DNA of 22,518 bases. It comes from Oscillospiraceae bacterium. Lineage in GTDB: Bacteria > Bacillota > Clostridia > Oscillospirales > Oscillospiraceae. The notes beneath the pieces were generated by a model. The model ran no database searches. It was not told the DNA's origin and saw only the letters and a program-made list of their open reading frames with translations. Positions 1 through 7,350 of the stretch are shown here, in pieces (the first letter of the stretch is position 1; every line of letters begins with the position of its first letter). The translations under genes and the position numbers were made by a program. Where the stretch lies: assembly GCA_018265835.1 (NCBI GenBank), contig JABLYK010000033.1:1-22518 (forward strand), in the 5' to 3' direction.

Positions 1-423
1 GAGCATGATGCGGTTGTCCACCTTGCCGATGGCCGCTGCCTGCACAGCGGAGGAAAGGGCGATGCCGAGGTCGATGTACATCATTGCGCAGTTTGCCCCC
101 GCGCTTTTACATGCGCCGCAGGTTTCAAACCCGCAAAAGCCGCAGTGCCGCACGCCGCGGTAACTGCGCTTTACGCCGACCAGCACGACTGCCTGACTGC
201 TGCGCACATTTTCCGCATCGCGGGACATCCATGCTTCCACGCCGCCGCGCTTGCCGATCTCGATCATCTTGTCGGCCAGCGCGGCCTTGTCTTCGCCGGT
301 CAATACCAGCGTATGTACCACGTCCTTGCCGTGCGCTTTCGGCGCGGTGCGGGCGGCGGCGCACATGTGTGCCGCGGTGGCCAGAACGGCCTGCTCCTCC
401 ATTTGCTTGCTCGGATAAATCAT
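1..423 (-). CDS. DUF2148 family iron-sulfur (ferredoxin-like) protein, 3' end outside window
   Basis: The frame is open for 141 codons from ATG at 423 to the window edge, so the C-terminus is missing. The start follows a good ribosome site (GGAAAGGAG) with 7 bases between. The N-terminus begins MIYPSKQMEEQAVLATAAHM, and the next part resembles the small DUF2148 proteins. A cysteine-rich stretch at about residues 114-125 (CGFCGFETCGAC), followed by a further Cys near 133, is the family hallmark and should bind an Fe-S cluster. The reaction is unknown for the family. It lies 80 bp downstream of the marR gene on the same strand, with a copy of the MarR-type palindrome 47 bp before its start, so it is probably the regulator's main target. 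Family assignment is from remembered motifs, not a search. Confidence 0.8.
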   Translation of the reverse strand, partial: MIYPSKQMEEQAVLATAAHMCAAARTAPKAHGKDVVHTLVLTGEDKAALADKMIEIGKRGGVEAWMSRDAENVRSSQAVVLVGVKRSYRGVRHCGFCGFETCGACKSAGANCAMMYIDLGIALSSAVQAAAIGKVDNRIML

Positions 424-469
424 GGAAATGACTCCTTTCCCGCTTTCCAGCGGTTCCTTTTTCGGTTTA

Positions 470-487
470 TGCGTGCATATACACGAT
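470..487. promoter_or_regulatory. Second copy of the MarR-type operator, upstream of the DUF2148 gene
   Basis: GCGTGCATATACACGA at 471-486 differs at only two positions from the perfect palindrome TCGTGTATATACACGA at 945-960. On the minus strand it lies in the 17-bp spacer between a possible -35 (TTGCAG) and -10 (CATAAA). A bound repressor would therefore block transcription of the DUF2148 gene. That the adjacent MarR protein binds it is inference. Confidence 0.65.
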
Positions 488-503
488 TCTGCAAAAACAA
501 AAT

Positions 504-920
504 TTATGGGTCGTATAACTTATTTAAAATGGCATATAACGTGGCCAAATCTTCTTTTCCGAGGCGGTTTTCCATTTCGGCCTTGGCGCGCTCCAGATAT
601 GGAAGCCCCTGCCTGCGTGTGCGTTCGCCCAGCTCCGTGAGCTGCAGGGAGCGGCTTCGCTGCCCGGCGGCGGAGATATCCCGAATCAGCCCGCGATGGA
701 TCAGCGGCTGGAGTGTGCGCACAAGCGTGGTGCGCTCCAGACCGACGTAGGCGGCAAGCTCGCTGACGCAGCAGGTGCCCAGACGGCTCAGATTCTCCAG
801 CAGCGAAAACTGATTGACCGTCAGCCCAACCGGCTCCAAAAACCGGTCGTATAAAGCGGAGACCGTGTTTGCGGCCCGGCGCAAATTGATGCAGTAGCAG
901 CTGCTTTTGCTTTTTCCCAT
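504..920 (-). CDS. MarR family transcriptional regulator
   Basis: A 138-residue protein, the usual MarR size. The winged helix-turn-helix is visible: residues about 30-75 carry LTVNQFSLLENLSRLG, VSELAAYVGLERTTLVRTL and the wing LIRDISAAGQRSRSLQLTELG. Alpha helices on either side would form the dimer. ATG at 920 is preceded by GAGG with 7 bases between. It has Cys residues at the N-terminus (SSCYCINL) and in the DNA-binding half (GTCCVSEL); these could sense oxidants or metals, but this is only a suggestion. One palindrome overlaps its own -10 and another precedes the downstream DUF2148 gene, which suggests negative autoregulation plus control of that gene. The divergent agmatine operon starts 158 bp beyond the first palindrome and could also be a target. 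Confidence 0.92.
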   Translation of the reverse strand: MGKSKSSCYCINLRRAANTVSALYDRFLEPVGLTVNQFSLLENLSRLGTCCVSELAAYVGLERTTLVRTLQPLIHRGLIRDISAAGQRSRSLQLTELGERTRRQGLPYLERAKAEMENRLGKEDLATLYAILNKLYDP

Positions 921-943
921 ACGGCAACCTCAAGTGATTTCTA

Positions 944-961
944 ATCGTGTATATACACGAT
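944..961. promoter_or_regulatory. Perfect 18-bp palindromic operator upstream of marR
   Basis: ATCGTGTATATACACGAT is its own reverse complement over all 18 bases and sits 24 bp upstream of the marR start. It overlaps the -10 of the marR promoter. The near-copy at 470-487 before the next gene supports a real protein-binding site. MarR repressors typically bind palindromes of about this size. Confidence 0.75.
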
Positions 962-985
962 AATGCAGGCCCATCAGTTTGTCAA
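957..985 (-). promoter_or_regulatory. Probable sigma-70-type promoter of marR
   Basis: On the minus strand, TTGACA (980-985) is followed after 17 bp by TATCGT (957-962). The -35 is perfect and the -10 matches four of six. The -10 overlaps the perfect palindrome, the arrangement expected for autorepression. Confidence 0.6.
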
Positions 986-1118
986 GCAATTTCTGAAAAT
1001 TTTGCAGATTTGCCGCTGCGCATATCCTGCTGCAAAAATGCTGAAACTAACCTTGGCAAACTGGCATACAGCATCCGCGCAGTGCACGCTGGAATGTATT
1101 TTTTAAGGAGGAGTAACC

Positions 1119-2135
1119 ATGCACAAAGATTTTATCGACACCAATGAATTCACAAAGCAGGAGCTGCTGGACATCATCGACCTGTCGCTGGCCATCAAGC
1201 GGGCGATTCATCACGGGTATTATCCCCCGCTGATGAAAAATATGACGCTGGGCATGATCTTCCAGCAGTCGTCCACGCGCACGCGCGTCTCGTTTGAGAC
1301 GGCAATGGCGCAGCTCGGCGGCCATGCGCAGTATCTCGGACCCGGCATGATCCAGCTTGGCGGACACGAAACCATTGGCGACACGGGCAAGGTGCTGTCC
1401 CGCCTCGTGGACGTCGTCATGGCGCGCGTGATCGACCACCAGACCGTCGTCGATCTGGCGAATGCCTGCACGATCCCGGTGCTCAACGGCATGTCCGACT
1501 ACAACCACCCCACGCAGGAGATCGGCGATCTGTGCACGATCGTGGAGCACCTGCCGCAGGGCAAGAAGCTCGAGGACTGCAAGGTTGTCTTCGTCGGCGA
1601 CGGCACGCAGGTGTGCGCCTCGACCGGCTTCATCACGACGAAGCTCGGTATGCAGTTTGTCCACTACGGGCCGAAGGGGCATCAGCTGAACGAGCAGCAC
1701 AAGCAGATTCTGGAGGCGAACTGTCGCATCTCCGGCGGCACGTGGGAGGTTACGGACGACCGCGACGCTGTGCGCGGCGCGGACTTCATCTACACCGACG
1801 TGTGGTACGGCCTGTATGAGAGCGAGACGCCGAAGGAGGAGCGCGTGCGCACCTTCCACGACTATCAGGTCAACCGGGAGCTGATGCAGCTTGCCGGGAT
1901 CGGCTGCAAATTCCTGCACTGCCTGCCGGCGACGCGCGGCGAAGAGGTTACGGACGAGGTTGCGGACTCCGCCGCGTCCCTCTGCTGGGAGGAGGCGGGC
2001 AACCGTCTGACGGCCATGCGCGGCCTGCTCGTGTATTTCACGCGCAACCGCCCGTGCCACTCCGAGCTGGAGATTGCCGCCGCGCAGGAGGAGCTGGACT
2101 GCTTCCTCGCCGAGCGGTTTTGCGGCTGCGAATAA
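1119..2135 (+). CDS. ptcA: Putrescine carbamoyltransferase
   Basis: 338 residues, cytoplasmic. In the agmatine deiminase pathway it splits N-carbamoylputrescine with phosphate into putrescine and carbamoyl phosphate. Aspartate/ornithine carbamoyltransferase motifs are present: SSTRTR at 51-56 (carbamoyl phosphate binding), HPTQ at 130-133 and HCLP at 267-270. The stretches YYPPLMKN, LGPGMIQLGGHETIGDT and YTDVWYGLYE match remembered Enterococcus putrescine carbamoyltransferase better than ornithine transcarbamylase, and the three downstream genes confirm that choice. ATG follows AAGGAGGAG with a 6-base gap. It is first in a four-gene operon and is also called aguB or annotated as argF-like. 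A short 6-bp inverted repeat (ATACGA/TCGTAT) lies between it and the next gene. Confidence 0.93.
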   Translation: MHKDFIDTNEFTKQELLDIIDLSLAIKRAIHHGYYPPLMKNMTLGMIFQQSSTRTRVSFETAMAQLGGHAQYLGPGMIQLGGHETIGDTGKVLSRLVDVVMARVIDHQTVVDLANACTIPVLNGMSDYNHPTQEIGDLCTIVEHLPQGKKLEDCKVVFVGDGTQVCASTGFITTKLGMQFVHYGPKGHQLNEQHKQILEANCRISGGTWEVTDDRDAVRGADFIYTDVWYGLYESETPKEERVRTFHDYQVNRELMQLAGIGCKFLHCLPATRGEEVTDEVADSAASLCWEEAGNRLTAMRGLLVYFTRNRPCHSELEIAAAQEELDCFLAERFCGCE

Positions 2136-2187
2136 TACGAATCTCCGCTTTTCCTTGGCGAATCGTATCAAAGAAGGGTTTTAAAAC

Positions 2188-3570
2188 ATGGAACGAAAAA
2201 AATTTCGGCTGGCGGACGTCATCCTGTCGGTCATCTGCGTGGTGTTTGTCGCGGAGGCGGCCGCGCCGGTGGCGTCCATCGGCAACAGCCAGTATTTCTG
2301 GTGGCTGTTCATGATCGTCGCGTTCTTGCTGCCGTACGGGCTGATCTCGTCGGAGCTGGGAACGACTTATGCGGGTGACGGCGGCCTGTACGACTGGATC
2401 AACAAGGCGTATCCGGAGACGAACTGGGGCGCGCGCGCCTCGTGGTATTACTGGATCAATTTCCCCCTGTGGATGGCGTCGCTTGCGGTTGTGTGCCCGG
2501 AGCTGCTGACGGTCATTACCGGCGTGGAGTTCGGCGTGATCCCGAAGCTGCTCATTGAGCTGGCCTTTATCTGGATTGTGACGTGGATTGCATTTTACCC
2601 GGTGTGCGACAGCATCGTTATCCTGAACATCAGCGCTGCCATCAAGGTGCTGCTTGCGCTGACAGTCGGCGTGCTGGGCATCTATTATGTGGTGAAAAAC
2701 GGCTTCGTGAACGACATGGCCGGGCGCACGTTCCTGCCGTCGTTTGACCTGAACAGCCTGTCGTATATCTCCGTCATCATCTTCAACTTCCTCGGGTTTG
2801 AGGTTGTGTGCACCTATGCGGACAACATGCGCGACCCCAAGCGCCAGATTCCGCAGGCGATCGTCACCGGCGGCATCGTGATTGCTGCCATTTATCTGTT
2901 TTCCGCGTTCGGCATTGGCGCTGCGATCCCGACGGACGAGATCAGCGTTGATTCCGGCCTGATCGACGCGGTGGCGCTCATGACCGGCAAAACGAGCGGC
3001 TTTTTCGTCGGCGCGGTGGCGCTGCTGTTTCTGGTGACGCTCTTTGGCAACATGATCTCGTGGTCGATGGGCGTGAACTCCACGGCAGCCTACGCGGCGG
3101 AAAACAACGATATGCCGGGCGTTTTTGCAAAGCGCTGGCGGAAAAATGATATGCCTATCGGCGCGGCGCTGACTTCCGGCGTGGTGGCGACGGTCATCTG
3201 CCTGCTGGGCGTGGTGATCGAGGCGGTCTCGCCCGATTCGTCGCTGTTCTGGAGCTTTTTCGCGCTGAACCTCGTCATGCTGCTGCTGAGCTACGTGCCG
3301 GTATTCCCGGCGTTTTTGAAGCTGCGCGCTGTGGACCCGGACGCCGAGCGCCCATTCCGCGTGCCGGGCGGACCGGGGATGCGCAAGGTGCTCGCTTATG
3401 TGCCGATGGCGCTGATCCTCATCTCGATCTTCTTCACGGCCGTTCCGCTCTCCGGCGATGCGGAGACGCTTTCGTACTACCTGCCGATCACGATCGGCTC
3501 GATCATCAGCATCATCATCGGCGAGATTCTGATCGCCGCGCGCCGTCACCGGCGGCATGGAACACATTGA
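2188..3570 (+). CDS. aguD: Agmatine/putrescine antiporter, APC superfamily
   Basis: 460-residue membrane protein with about twelve hydrophobic segments and the amino acid-polyamine-organocation permease pattern. The first helix (LADVILSVICVVFVAEAAAP) is followed by SSELGTTYAGDGGLYDWINK, typical of this superfamily. NFLGFEVVCTYADNMRDPKR in the middle is the helix-6 region that contacts substrate. The C-terminal half has LNLVMLLLSYVPVFPAFLKL and ends in a short basic tail (AARRHRRHGTH). Placement between putrescine carbamoyltransferase and agmatine deiminase supports one-for-one exchange of external agmatine for internal putrescine at the plasma membrane. The ribosome site (AGAAGGG) is modest. 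Substrate is inferred from context. Confidence 0.9.
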   Translation: MERKKFRLADVILSVICVVFVAEAAAPVASIGNSQYFWWLFMIVAFLLPYGLISSELGTTYAGDGGLYDWINKAYPETNWGARASWYYWINFPLWMASLAVVCPELLTVITGVEFGVIPKLLIELAFIWIVTWIAFYPVCDSIVILNISAAIKVLLALTVGVLGIYYVVKNGFVNDMAGRTFLPSFDLNSLSYISVIIFNFLGFEVVCTYADNMRDPKRQIPQAIVTGGIVIAAIYLFSAFGIGAAIPTDEISVDSGLIDAVALMTGKTSGFFVGAVALLFLVTLFGNMISWSMGVNSTAAYAAENNDMPGVFAKRWRKNDMPIGAALTSGVVATVICLLGVVIEAVSPDSSLFWSFFALNLVMLLLSYVPVFPAFLKLRAVDPDAERPFRVPGGPGMRKVLAYVPMALILISIFFTAVPLSGDAETLSYYLPITIGSIISIIIGEILIAARRHRRHGTH

Positions 3571-3591
3571 TTACTTTGGGAGGTTTCTGAT

Positions 3592-4701
3592 ATGGCAAAA
3601 CGAATCATCGGCTCCACGCCGAAGCTGGACGGGTATCGTATGCCCGCCGAATTTGAACCGCAGTCCGGCATCTGGATGCTCTGGCCGGAGCGCAACGACA
3701 ACTGGCGCGGCGGCGCCAAGCCCGCGCAGGAGGCGTTTGCAAACGTTGCAAAAGCCATCGTGCAGTTTGAGCCGGTTACGGTGTGCGTCTCGCCTGCGCA
3801 GTACCGCAACGCGCGCGCCCGCCTGCCGGGCGAGGTGCGCGTGGTGGAAATGGTCAGCGACGATGCGTGGATCCGCGACTGCGGTCCGACGTTCCTCATC
3901 AACGACAAGGGCGGCCTGCGCGCCGTGGACTGGGAGTTCAACGCCTGGGGCGGCCTGCACGACGGCCTGTATTTCCCCTGGGACAACGACGACCAGATCG
4001 CGCAGAAGGTCTGCGAGATTCAAAACGTCGATTCCTACCGCACGGAGGGCTTCGTGCTCGAGGGCGGCTCCATTCACGTGGACGGCGAGGGCACGGTTCT
4101 CACGACCGAGATGTGCCTGCTGTCCGAGGGGCGCAACCCCGATATGACGAAAGAGCAGATCGAGCAGATGCTCCGCGACTATCTCAACTGCGAAAAGGTC
4201 ATCTGGATCAAGGATGGCATCGACCCCTACGAGACCAACGGCCACATTGACGACGTGGCGTGCTTCGTCGCGCCCGGCGAGGTCGCCTGCATCTGGACGG
4301 ACGACCCGCAAAACCCGTTCTATCAGCAGGCGCAGGACGCCTACAAGACGCTGAGCGAGGCGACGGACGCCAAGGGCCGTAAGCTGAAGGTGCACAAGCT
4401 GTGCCTCACGAAGGAGCCGTGCCTGCTCGAGGGCGCGGAGACGATCGACGCCGTGGAGGGCACGCTCCCGCGTGAAAACGGCGAGGTCTCCATCGCGTCG
4501 TATATGAACTTCCTGATCGTCAACGGCGGCATCATCCTGCCGCAGTACGGCGACGCGAACGACGCGCTGGCCGTGCAGCAGGTGCAGGCCATGTTCCCGG
4601 ACCGCAAGGTGGTGGGTGTGCAGACGAAGGAGGTCGCCTTCGGCGGCGGCAACATCCACTGCATCACACAGCAGCAGCCCTGCCCCTGCCCGCGCGGGTG
4701 A
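3592..4701 (+). CDS. aguA: Agmatine deiminase
   Basis: 369 residues, of the guanidino-group modifying (peptidyl-arginine deiminase-like) fold. It hydrolyses agmatine to N-carbamoylputrescine and ammonia. Signature motifs: MPAEFEPQSGIWMLWPER near the start, DDAWIRDCGPTF at about 89-100, EGGSIHVDGEGT near 160, GHIDDVACF with His218 and Asp220, and GGGNIHCITQQQP at the end. The catalytic Cys is Cys357, the same number I recall for the Enterococcus enzyme. ATG follows GGGAGG with a 9-base gap. It starts 21 bp after the permease gene and stops 4 bp before the carbamate kinase start, so the genes are surely co-transcribed. The C-terminus after the active site is short and cysteine/proline-rich. Confidence 0.96.
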   Translation: MAKRIIGSTPKLDGYRMPAEFEPQSGIWMLWPERNDNWRGGAKPAQEAFANVAKAIVQFEPVTVCVSPAQYRNARARLPGEVRVVEMVSDDAWIRDCGPTFLINDKGGLRAVDWEFNAWGGLHDGLYFPWDNDDQIAQKVCEIQNVDSYRTEGFVLEGGSIHVDGEGTVLTTEMCLLSEGRNPDMTKEQIEQMLRDYLNCEKVIWIKDGIDPYETNGHIDDVACFVAPGEVACIWTDDPQNPFYQQAQDAYKTLSEATDAKGRKLKVHKLCLTKEPCLLEGAETIDAVEGTLPRENGEVSIASYMNFLIVNGGIILPQYGDANDALAVQQVQAMFPDRKVVGVQTKEVAFGGGNIHCITQQQPCPCPRG

Positions 4702-4705
4702 CGCT

Positions 4706-5644
4706 ATGGCAAGAATCGTGATCGCGCTCGGCGGCAACGCCCTCGGCAACGACGCCGCCGAGCAGCAGGAAAAGATCGAGGCCGCCTGCCCCGCGCTCGT
4801 CGGCCTCATCAGTCAGGGACACGAGATCATCGTCAGCCACGGCAACGGCCCGCAGGTGGGCATGATCCAGCTCGCGTTCGACGAAGCGTCGCGCGTGAAT
4901 AGCAAGATCGCGCCCATGCCGCTGCAGGAGTGCACGGCCATGAGCCAGGGCTATATCGGCTATCATCTGCAAAAGGGCATCCGCAAGGAGCTGCGCGCGC
5001 GCAACATGCCGTGGCATGTGGCTACGGTCGTCACGCAGGTGGTCGTGGACGAAAACGACCCCGCATTCCAGAACCCCACAAAGCCCATCGGCTCGTTTTA
5101 CGATGCGGAGACGGCGCGGCAGATGATGCGGGCCGACCCGACCCTGCGCATGAAGGAGGATGCCGGGCGCGGCTGGCGGCGGCTTGTCCCGTCGCCGAAG
5201 CCGGTGGAAATCGCCGAGCGGCAGTCGATTTTGAACCTGCTTGACAATGAGTATATCGTCATCGCCTGCGGCGGCGGGGGCGTCCCCGTTGTCCGGGACG
5301 AGCACGGCGATTATCAGGGGGTCTCCGCCGTCATTGACAAGGACTTCGCCTCGGCCAAGCTCGCCGAGGCGGTGGGCGCGGACTATCTGTTTATCCTCAC
5401 GGCGGTCGATCATGTGTGCATCAATTTCGGCAAGCCCGACCAGCGGGAGCTGAAAACCATGAGCACCGGCGAGGCGGACATGTACCTGCAAAGCGGGCAG
5501 TTTGCCGCCGGCTCCATGAAGCCGAAGGTCGAGGCGGCCGTCCAGTTCGTCCGCAGCGGCTGGGGCAAGCGCGCGGTCATCGCCTCGCTCGAAAAAGCGC
5601 CGCAGGCCATGCGCAATGAGAGCGGCACGCTTATCACATTATAA
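4706..5644 (+). CDS. arcC: Carbamate kinase
   Basis: 312 residues when started at ATG 4706. An in-frame start 90 bp further upstream would lie inside aguA and gives a low-complexity tail, so it is rejected. The enzyme turns carbamoyl phosphate and ADP into ATP, ammonia and CO2, the energy-yielding step of the operon. Amino acid kinase fold motifs are clear: IVIALGGNAL at the N-terminus, SHGNGPQVGMI at about 47-57, RLVPSPKP, IACGGGGVPV and VIDKDFASAKLAE in the middle, LFILTAVDHV, and GSMKPKVEAA near the C-terminus. There is no good ribosome site, so translation probably depends on coupling to aguA, whose stop is 4 bp upstream. In agmatine operons the gene is also called aguC. Confidence 0.95.
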   Translation: MARIVIALGGNALGNDAAEQQEKIEAACPALVGLISQGHEIIVSHGNGPQVGMIQLAFDEASRVNSKIAPMPLQECTAMSQGYIGYHLQKGIRKELRARNMPWHVATVVTQVVVDENDPAFQNPTKPIGSFYDAETARQMMRADPTLRMKEDAGRGWRRLVPSPKPVEIAERQSILNLLDNEYIVIACGGGGVPVVRDEHGDYQGVSAVIDKDFASAKLAEAVGADYLFILTAVDHVCINFGKPDQRELKTMSTGEADMYLQSGQFAAGSMKPKVEAAVQFVRSGWGKRAVIASLEKAPQAMRNESGTLITL

Positions 5645-5646
5645 CG

Positions 5647-5678
5647 AACCGGCGCCCGATTAGATGGGCGCCGGTTTT
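5647..5678 (+). terminator. Rho-independent terminator of the agmatine operon
   Basis: An 11-bp perfect stem (AACCGGCGCCC / GGGCGCCGGTT) with an 8-base loop is followed by TTCTGTGTG with a short T run. It starts two bases after the carbamate kinase stop. The A-rich left base of the stem could also serve the convergent tetR gene. Confidence 0.85.
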
Positions 5679-5686
5679 CTGTGTGT

Positions 5687-6244
5687 TTATATGATAATGC
5701 CGAGAGACACGGCGGCGGCAAAGGCAGCTTTCAGAATCTCCATCAGCTCCGCCTCCGATTCCGCCTTGCCGTGCTCGGTCCACGTCACAAGGATGCCGAT
5801 CATCACGGAGGTAATCATCGACACAAAGTAGTCGAACTGCACGGGGTTGGCGGCCAGAAATCGCAGGCTCTCCAGCTGCGCGGCACAGCGGCGGAAGCTG
5901 GAGAAGAGAAGGTCCGTCCGGTGGATGCGCACAAGTGCCTCCAGCACGGCGCTGTTTTCGCACCAATATTGAAACACCGCGCCGCGCAGACTGCCGCGCG
6001 CCTCCGGCGGCTGGGCGTTGTACGTGTCGAAGATGGTCTGAAATCCGCGGTTGCACAGCAGCTCCAGCACGTCTTCCAGGCAGTCGAAATTGCGGTAAAA
6101 CGTCGAACGGCTCACCGTGGATTCTTCCTGCAGGTCGGTGATGGTGATTTTTTCGAAGGGCTTGCGCTCCATCAGCCGCAGCAGCCCCGCGCAGATCAGC
6201 TCCACGGACGCCAGCGCCCGCTTGTCACGCTTGATGTGGTACAT
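5687..6244 (-). CDS. TetR/AcrR family transcriptional regulator
   Basis: 185 residues. Start chosen at ATG 6244, which has GGAGG five bases upstream; a TTG four codons earlier overlaps that ribosome site and is unlikely. The helix-turn-helix lies at about residues 5-50: KRALASVELICAGLLRLMER, then FEKITITDLQEESTVSRSTFYRNF. The remaining C-terminal helices carry the ligand/dimer region, with the late hydrophobic segment typical of the TetR C-terminal domain seen in regulators named DhaS or YcdC-like. It converges on the agmatine operon and diverges from the EFR1-type ferredoxin gene, whose control is its most likely job. No clear operator palindrome was found. Confidence 0.9.
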   Translation of the reverse strand: MYHIKRDKRALASVELICAGLLRLMERKPFEKITITDLQEESTVSRSTFYRNFDCLEDVLELLCNRGFQTIFDTYNAQPPEARGSLRGAVFQYWCENSAVLEALVRIHRTDLLFSSFRRCAAQLESLRFLAANPVQFDYFVSMITSVMIGILVTWTEHGKAESEAELMEILKAAFAAAVSLGIII

Positions 6245-6277
6245 TTTGACCTCCAATGTTGCATTTGTTCCGGTACT

Positions 6278-6306
6278 ATTGTATCATATCTCGTTTCGGT
6301 GTACAA
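6278..6306 (-). promoter_or_regulatory. Probable tetR promoter
   Basis: On the minus strand TTGTAC (6301-6306), a 17-bp spacer and TACAAT (6278-6283) fit a sigma-70-type promoter 33 bp upstream of the start codon. The divergent EFR1 gene starts only 32 bp beyond, so the two transcription units share this 95-bp region. Confidence 0.5.
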
Positions 6307-6338
6307 TGCAAGCATCAAAACAAAAGGAGCTGTTTTTC

Positions 6339-7121
6339 ATGAGCGAAACCGTCATCTTCTGCTATTCCGGTACGGGCAACTGTCTGGACATGGCGAAAAA
6401 CATTGCCAGGGAGCTGGGGGACACCGACATTGTGCTGATGCGCAGCGCGCCGGCCGTCACCGATGTGCGCACGGCAAAGCGCGTAGGCTTCATTTTCCCG
6501 TGCTACGCGGGCGGCCTGCCCGGCGACGTGGAGAAATACGTGCGTCAGATTCAGGTTGGGCCGATGGCCTATACGTTCGGCGTTTGCCAGTATGCCGGCT
6601 ACATGGGCGCGGGGTTGCATCAGCTTGACGGGATCATCCGCCTGAACTACTGGAAGGCCGTGTCGCACCAGTGCAGCTGCATCTGGCTGTTCCCGCATCA
6701 CATGATGCTGCCGCCGATGCCGGCGAAACAGGCGCAAAAGCGGTCGGAGAAACAGGCGCGGGAGATTGCGGCGGCAGTGCTCGCGGGCGAGCGGTCCAAA
6801 AAGCATCCGCCGGTCATGGCCGTCAACGCGCTCGAAAGCAAGGCGTGGCCGATGCTCTCCAAACAAAAAGCGAAGAAATTTGCCGTCAGTGACGCCTGCA
6901 TCGGATGCGGCCAGTGTGCGCGCCTCTGCCCGAAGGGAAACATTCAGATGCAGGGCGGCAAACCGGTCATCGGCACGGACTGCATCCAGTGCCTGAGCTG
7001 TCTGCAATACTGCCCCAGGGGCGCGATCTCCATCGGCAGCGTCACCGACAAACGTGCGCACTACCACAACCCCAACGTCCGCGCCGGGGAACTGACGGAG
7101 CAAATCATCCATATCGACTGA
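6339..7121 (+). CDS. EFR1-type ferredoxin: flavodoxin-like domain plus two [4Fe-4S] clusters
   Basis: 260 residues from ATG 6339, chosen because AAAAGGAGC lies 9 bases before it and the upstream in-frame extension covers the promoter. The N-terminal domain starts VIFCYSGTGNCLDMAKNIAR, an FMN-binding flavodoxin loop (SGTGN at about residues 8-12). The C-terminal part has two ferredoxin motifs: CIGCGQCARLCPKG at about 187-200 and CIQCLSCLQYCPRG at about 214-227, each a CxxCxxCxxxCP cluster site. The protein probably passes electrons between a flavin and Fe-S clusters in the cytoplasm; partners are unknown. It stands alone between a TetR gene and a terminator. Proteins of this architecture are common in Clostridia. 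Confidence 0.9.
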   Translation: MSETVIFCYSGTGNCLDMAKNIARELGDTDIVLMRSAPAVTDVRTAKRVGFIFPCYAGGLPGDVEKYVRQIQVGPMAYTFGVCQYAGYMGAGLHQLDGIIRLNYWKAVSHQCSCIWLFPHHMMLPPMPAKQAQKRSEKQAREIAAAVLAGERSKKHPPVMAVNALESKAWPMLSKQKAKKFAVSDACIGCGQCARLCPKGNIQMQGGKPVIGTDCIQCLSCLQYCPRGAISIGSVTDKRAHYHNPNVRAGELTEQIIHID

Positions 7122-7147
7122 AATCGACAAGTTCCGTCGTTTCGTCC

Positions 7148-7180
7148 AAAAATCAGCGCCGTTTTTCGGCGCTGATTTTT
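7148..7180 (+). terminator. Rho-independent terminator after the EFR1 gene
   Basis: AATCAGCGCCG / CGGCGCTGATT forms an 11-bp perfect stem (extendable with A-T pairs) around a TTTTT loop, followed by TTT. It begins 27 bp after the stop codon. Confidence 0.88.
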
Positions 7181-7192
7181 GCGTTCAGGTGC

Positions 7193-7221
7193 TTTCCAGC
7201 GGAAAACACTTATGCTATAAT
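7193..7221 (+). promoter_or_regulatory. Probable promoter of the MBOAT-SGNH operon
   Basis: A perfect TATAAT (7216-7221) is preceded by TGC, making an extended -10. TTTCCA (7193-7198) is a weak -35 at 17 bp. The leader to the start codon at 7351 is about 120 nt and contains a T-rich tract near 7270-7290 but no clear riboswitch. Confidence 0.6.
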
Positions 7222-7350
7222 CGTTATGTAAACAAGAAATCAACTTTGCAGCCCGTTCCGGCGCGCAAAATTTTTTTTCGCCTTTTTCGCGTTGAATGAC
7301 ACTTTTTTGCGGCTGGAACGTCTATGTATCACACGGAGAGGAGGGACGAT

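Noticed and set aside
1119..2135. Ornithine carbamoyltransferase of arginine biosynthesis or the arginine deiminase pathway
   Set aside because: The operon has agmatine deiminase and a polyamine exchanger rather than arginine deiminase, and the sequence resembles putrescine carbamoyltransferase more closely.
2038..3567. A 509-codon open frame on the minus strand opposite the permease and the end of ptcA
   Set aside because: Its translation is rich in Arg, His, Asp and Gln with no motif or ribosome site, the usual shadow of GC-rich genes; the plus-strand permease has clear membrane helices.
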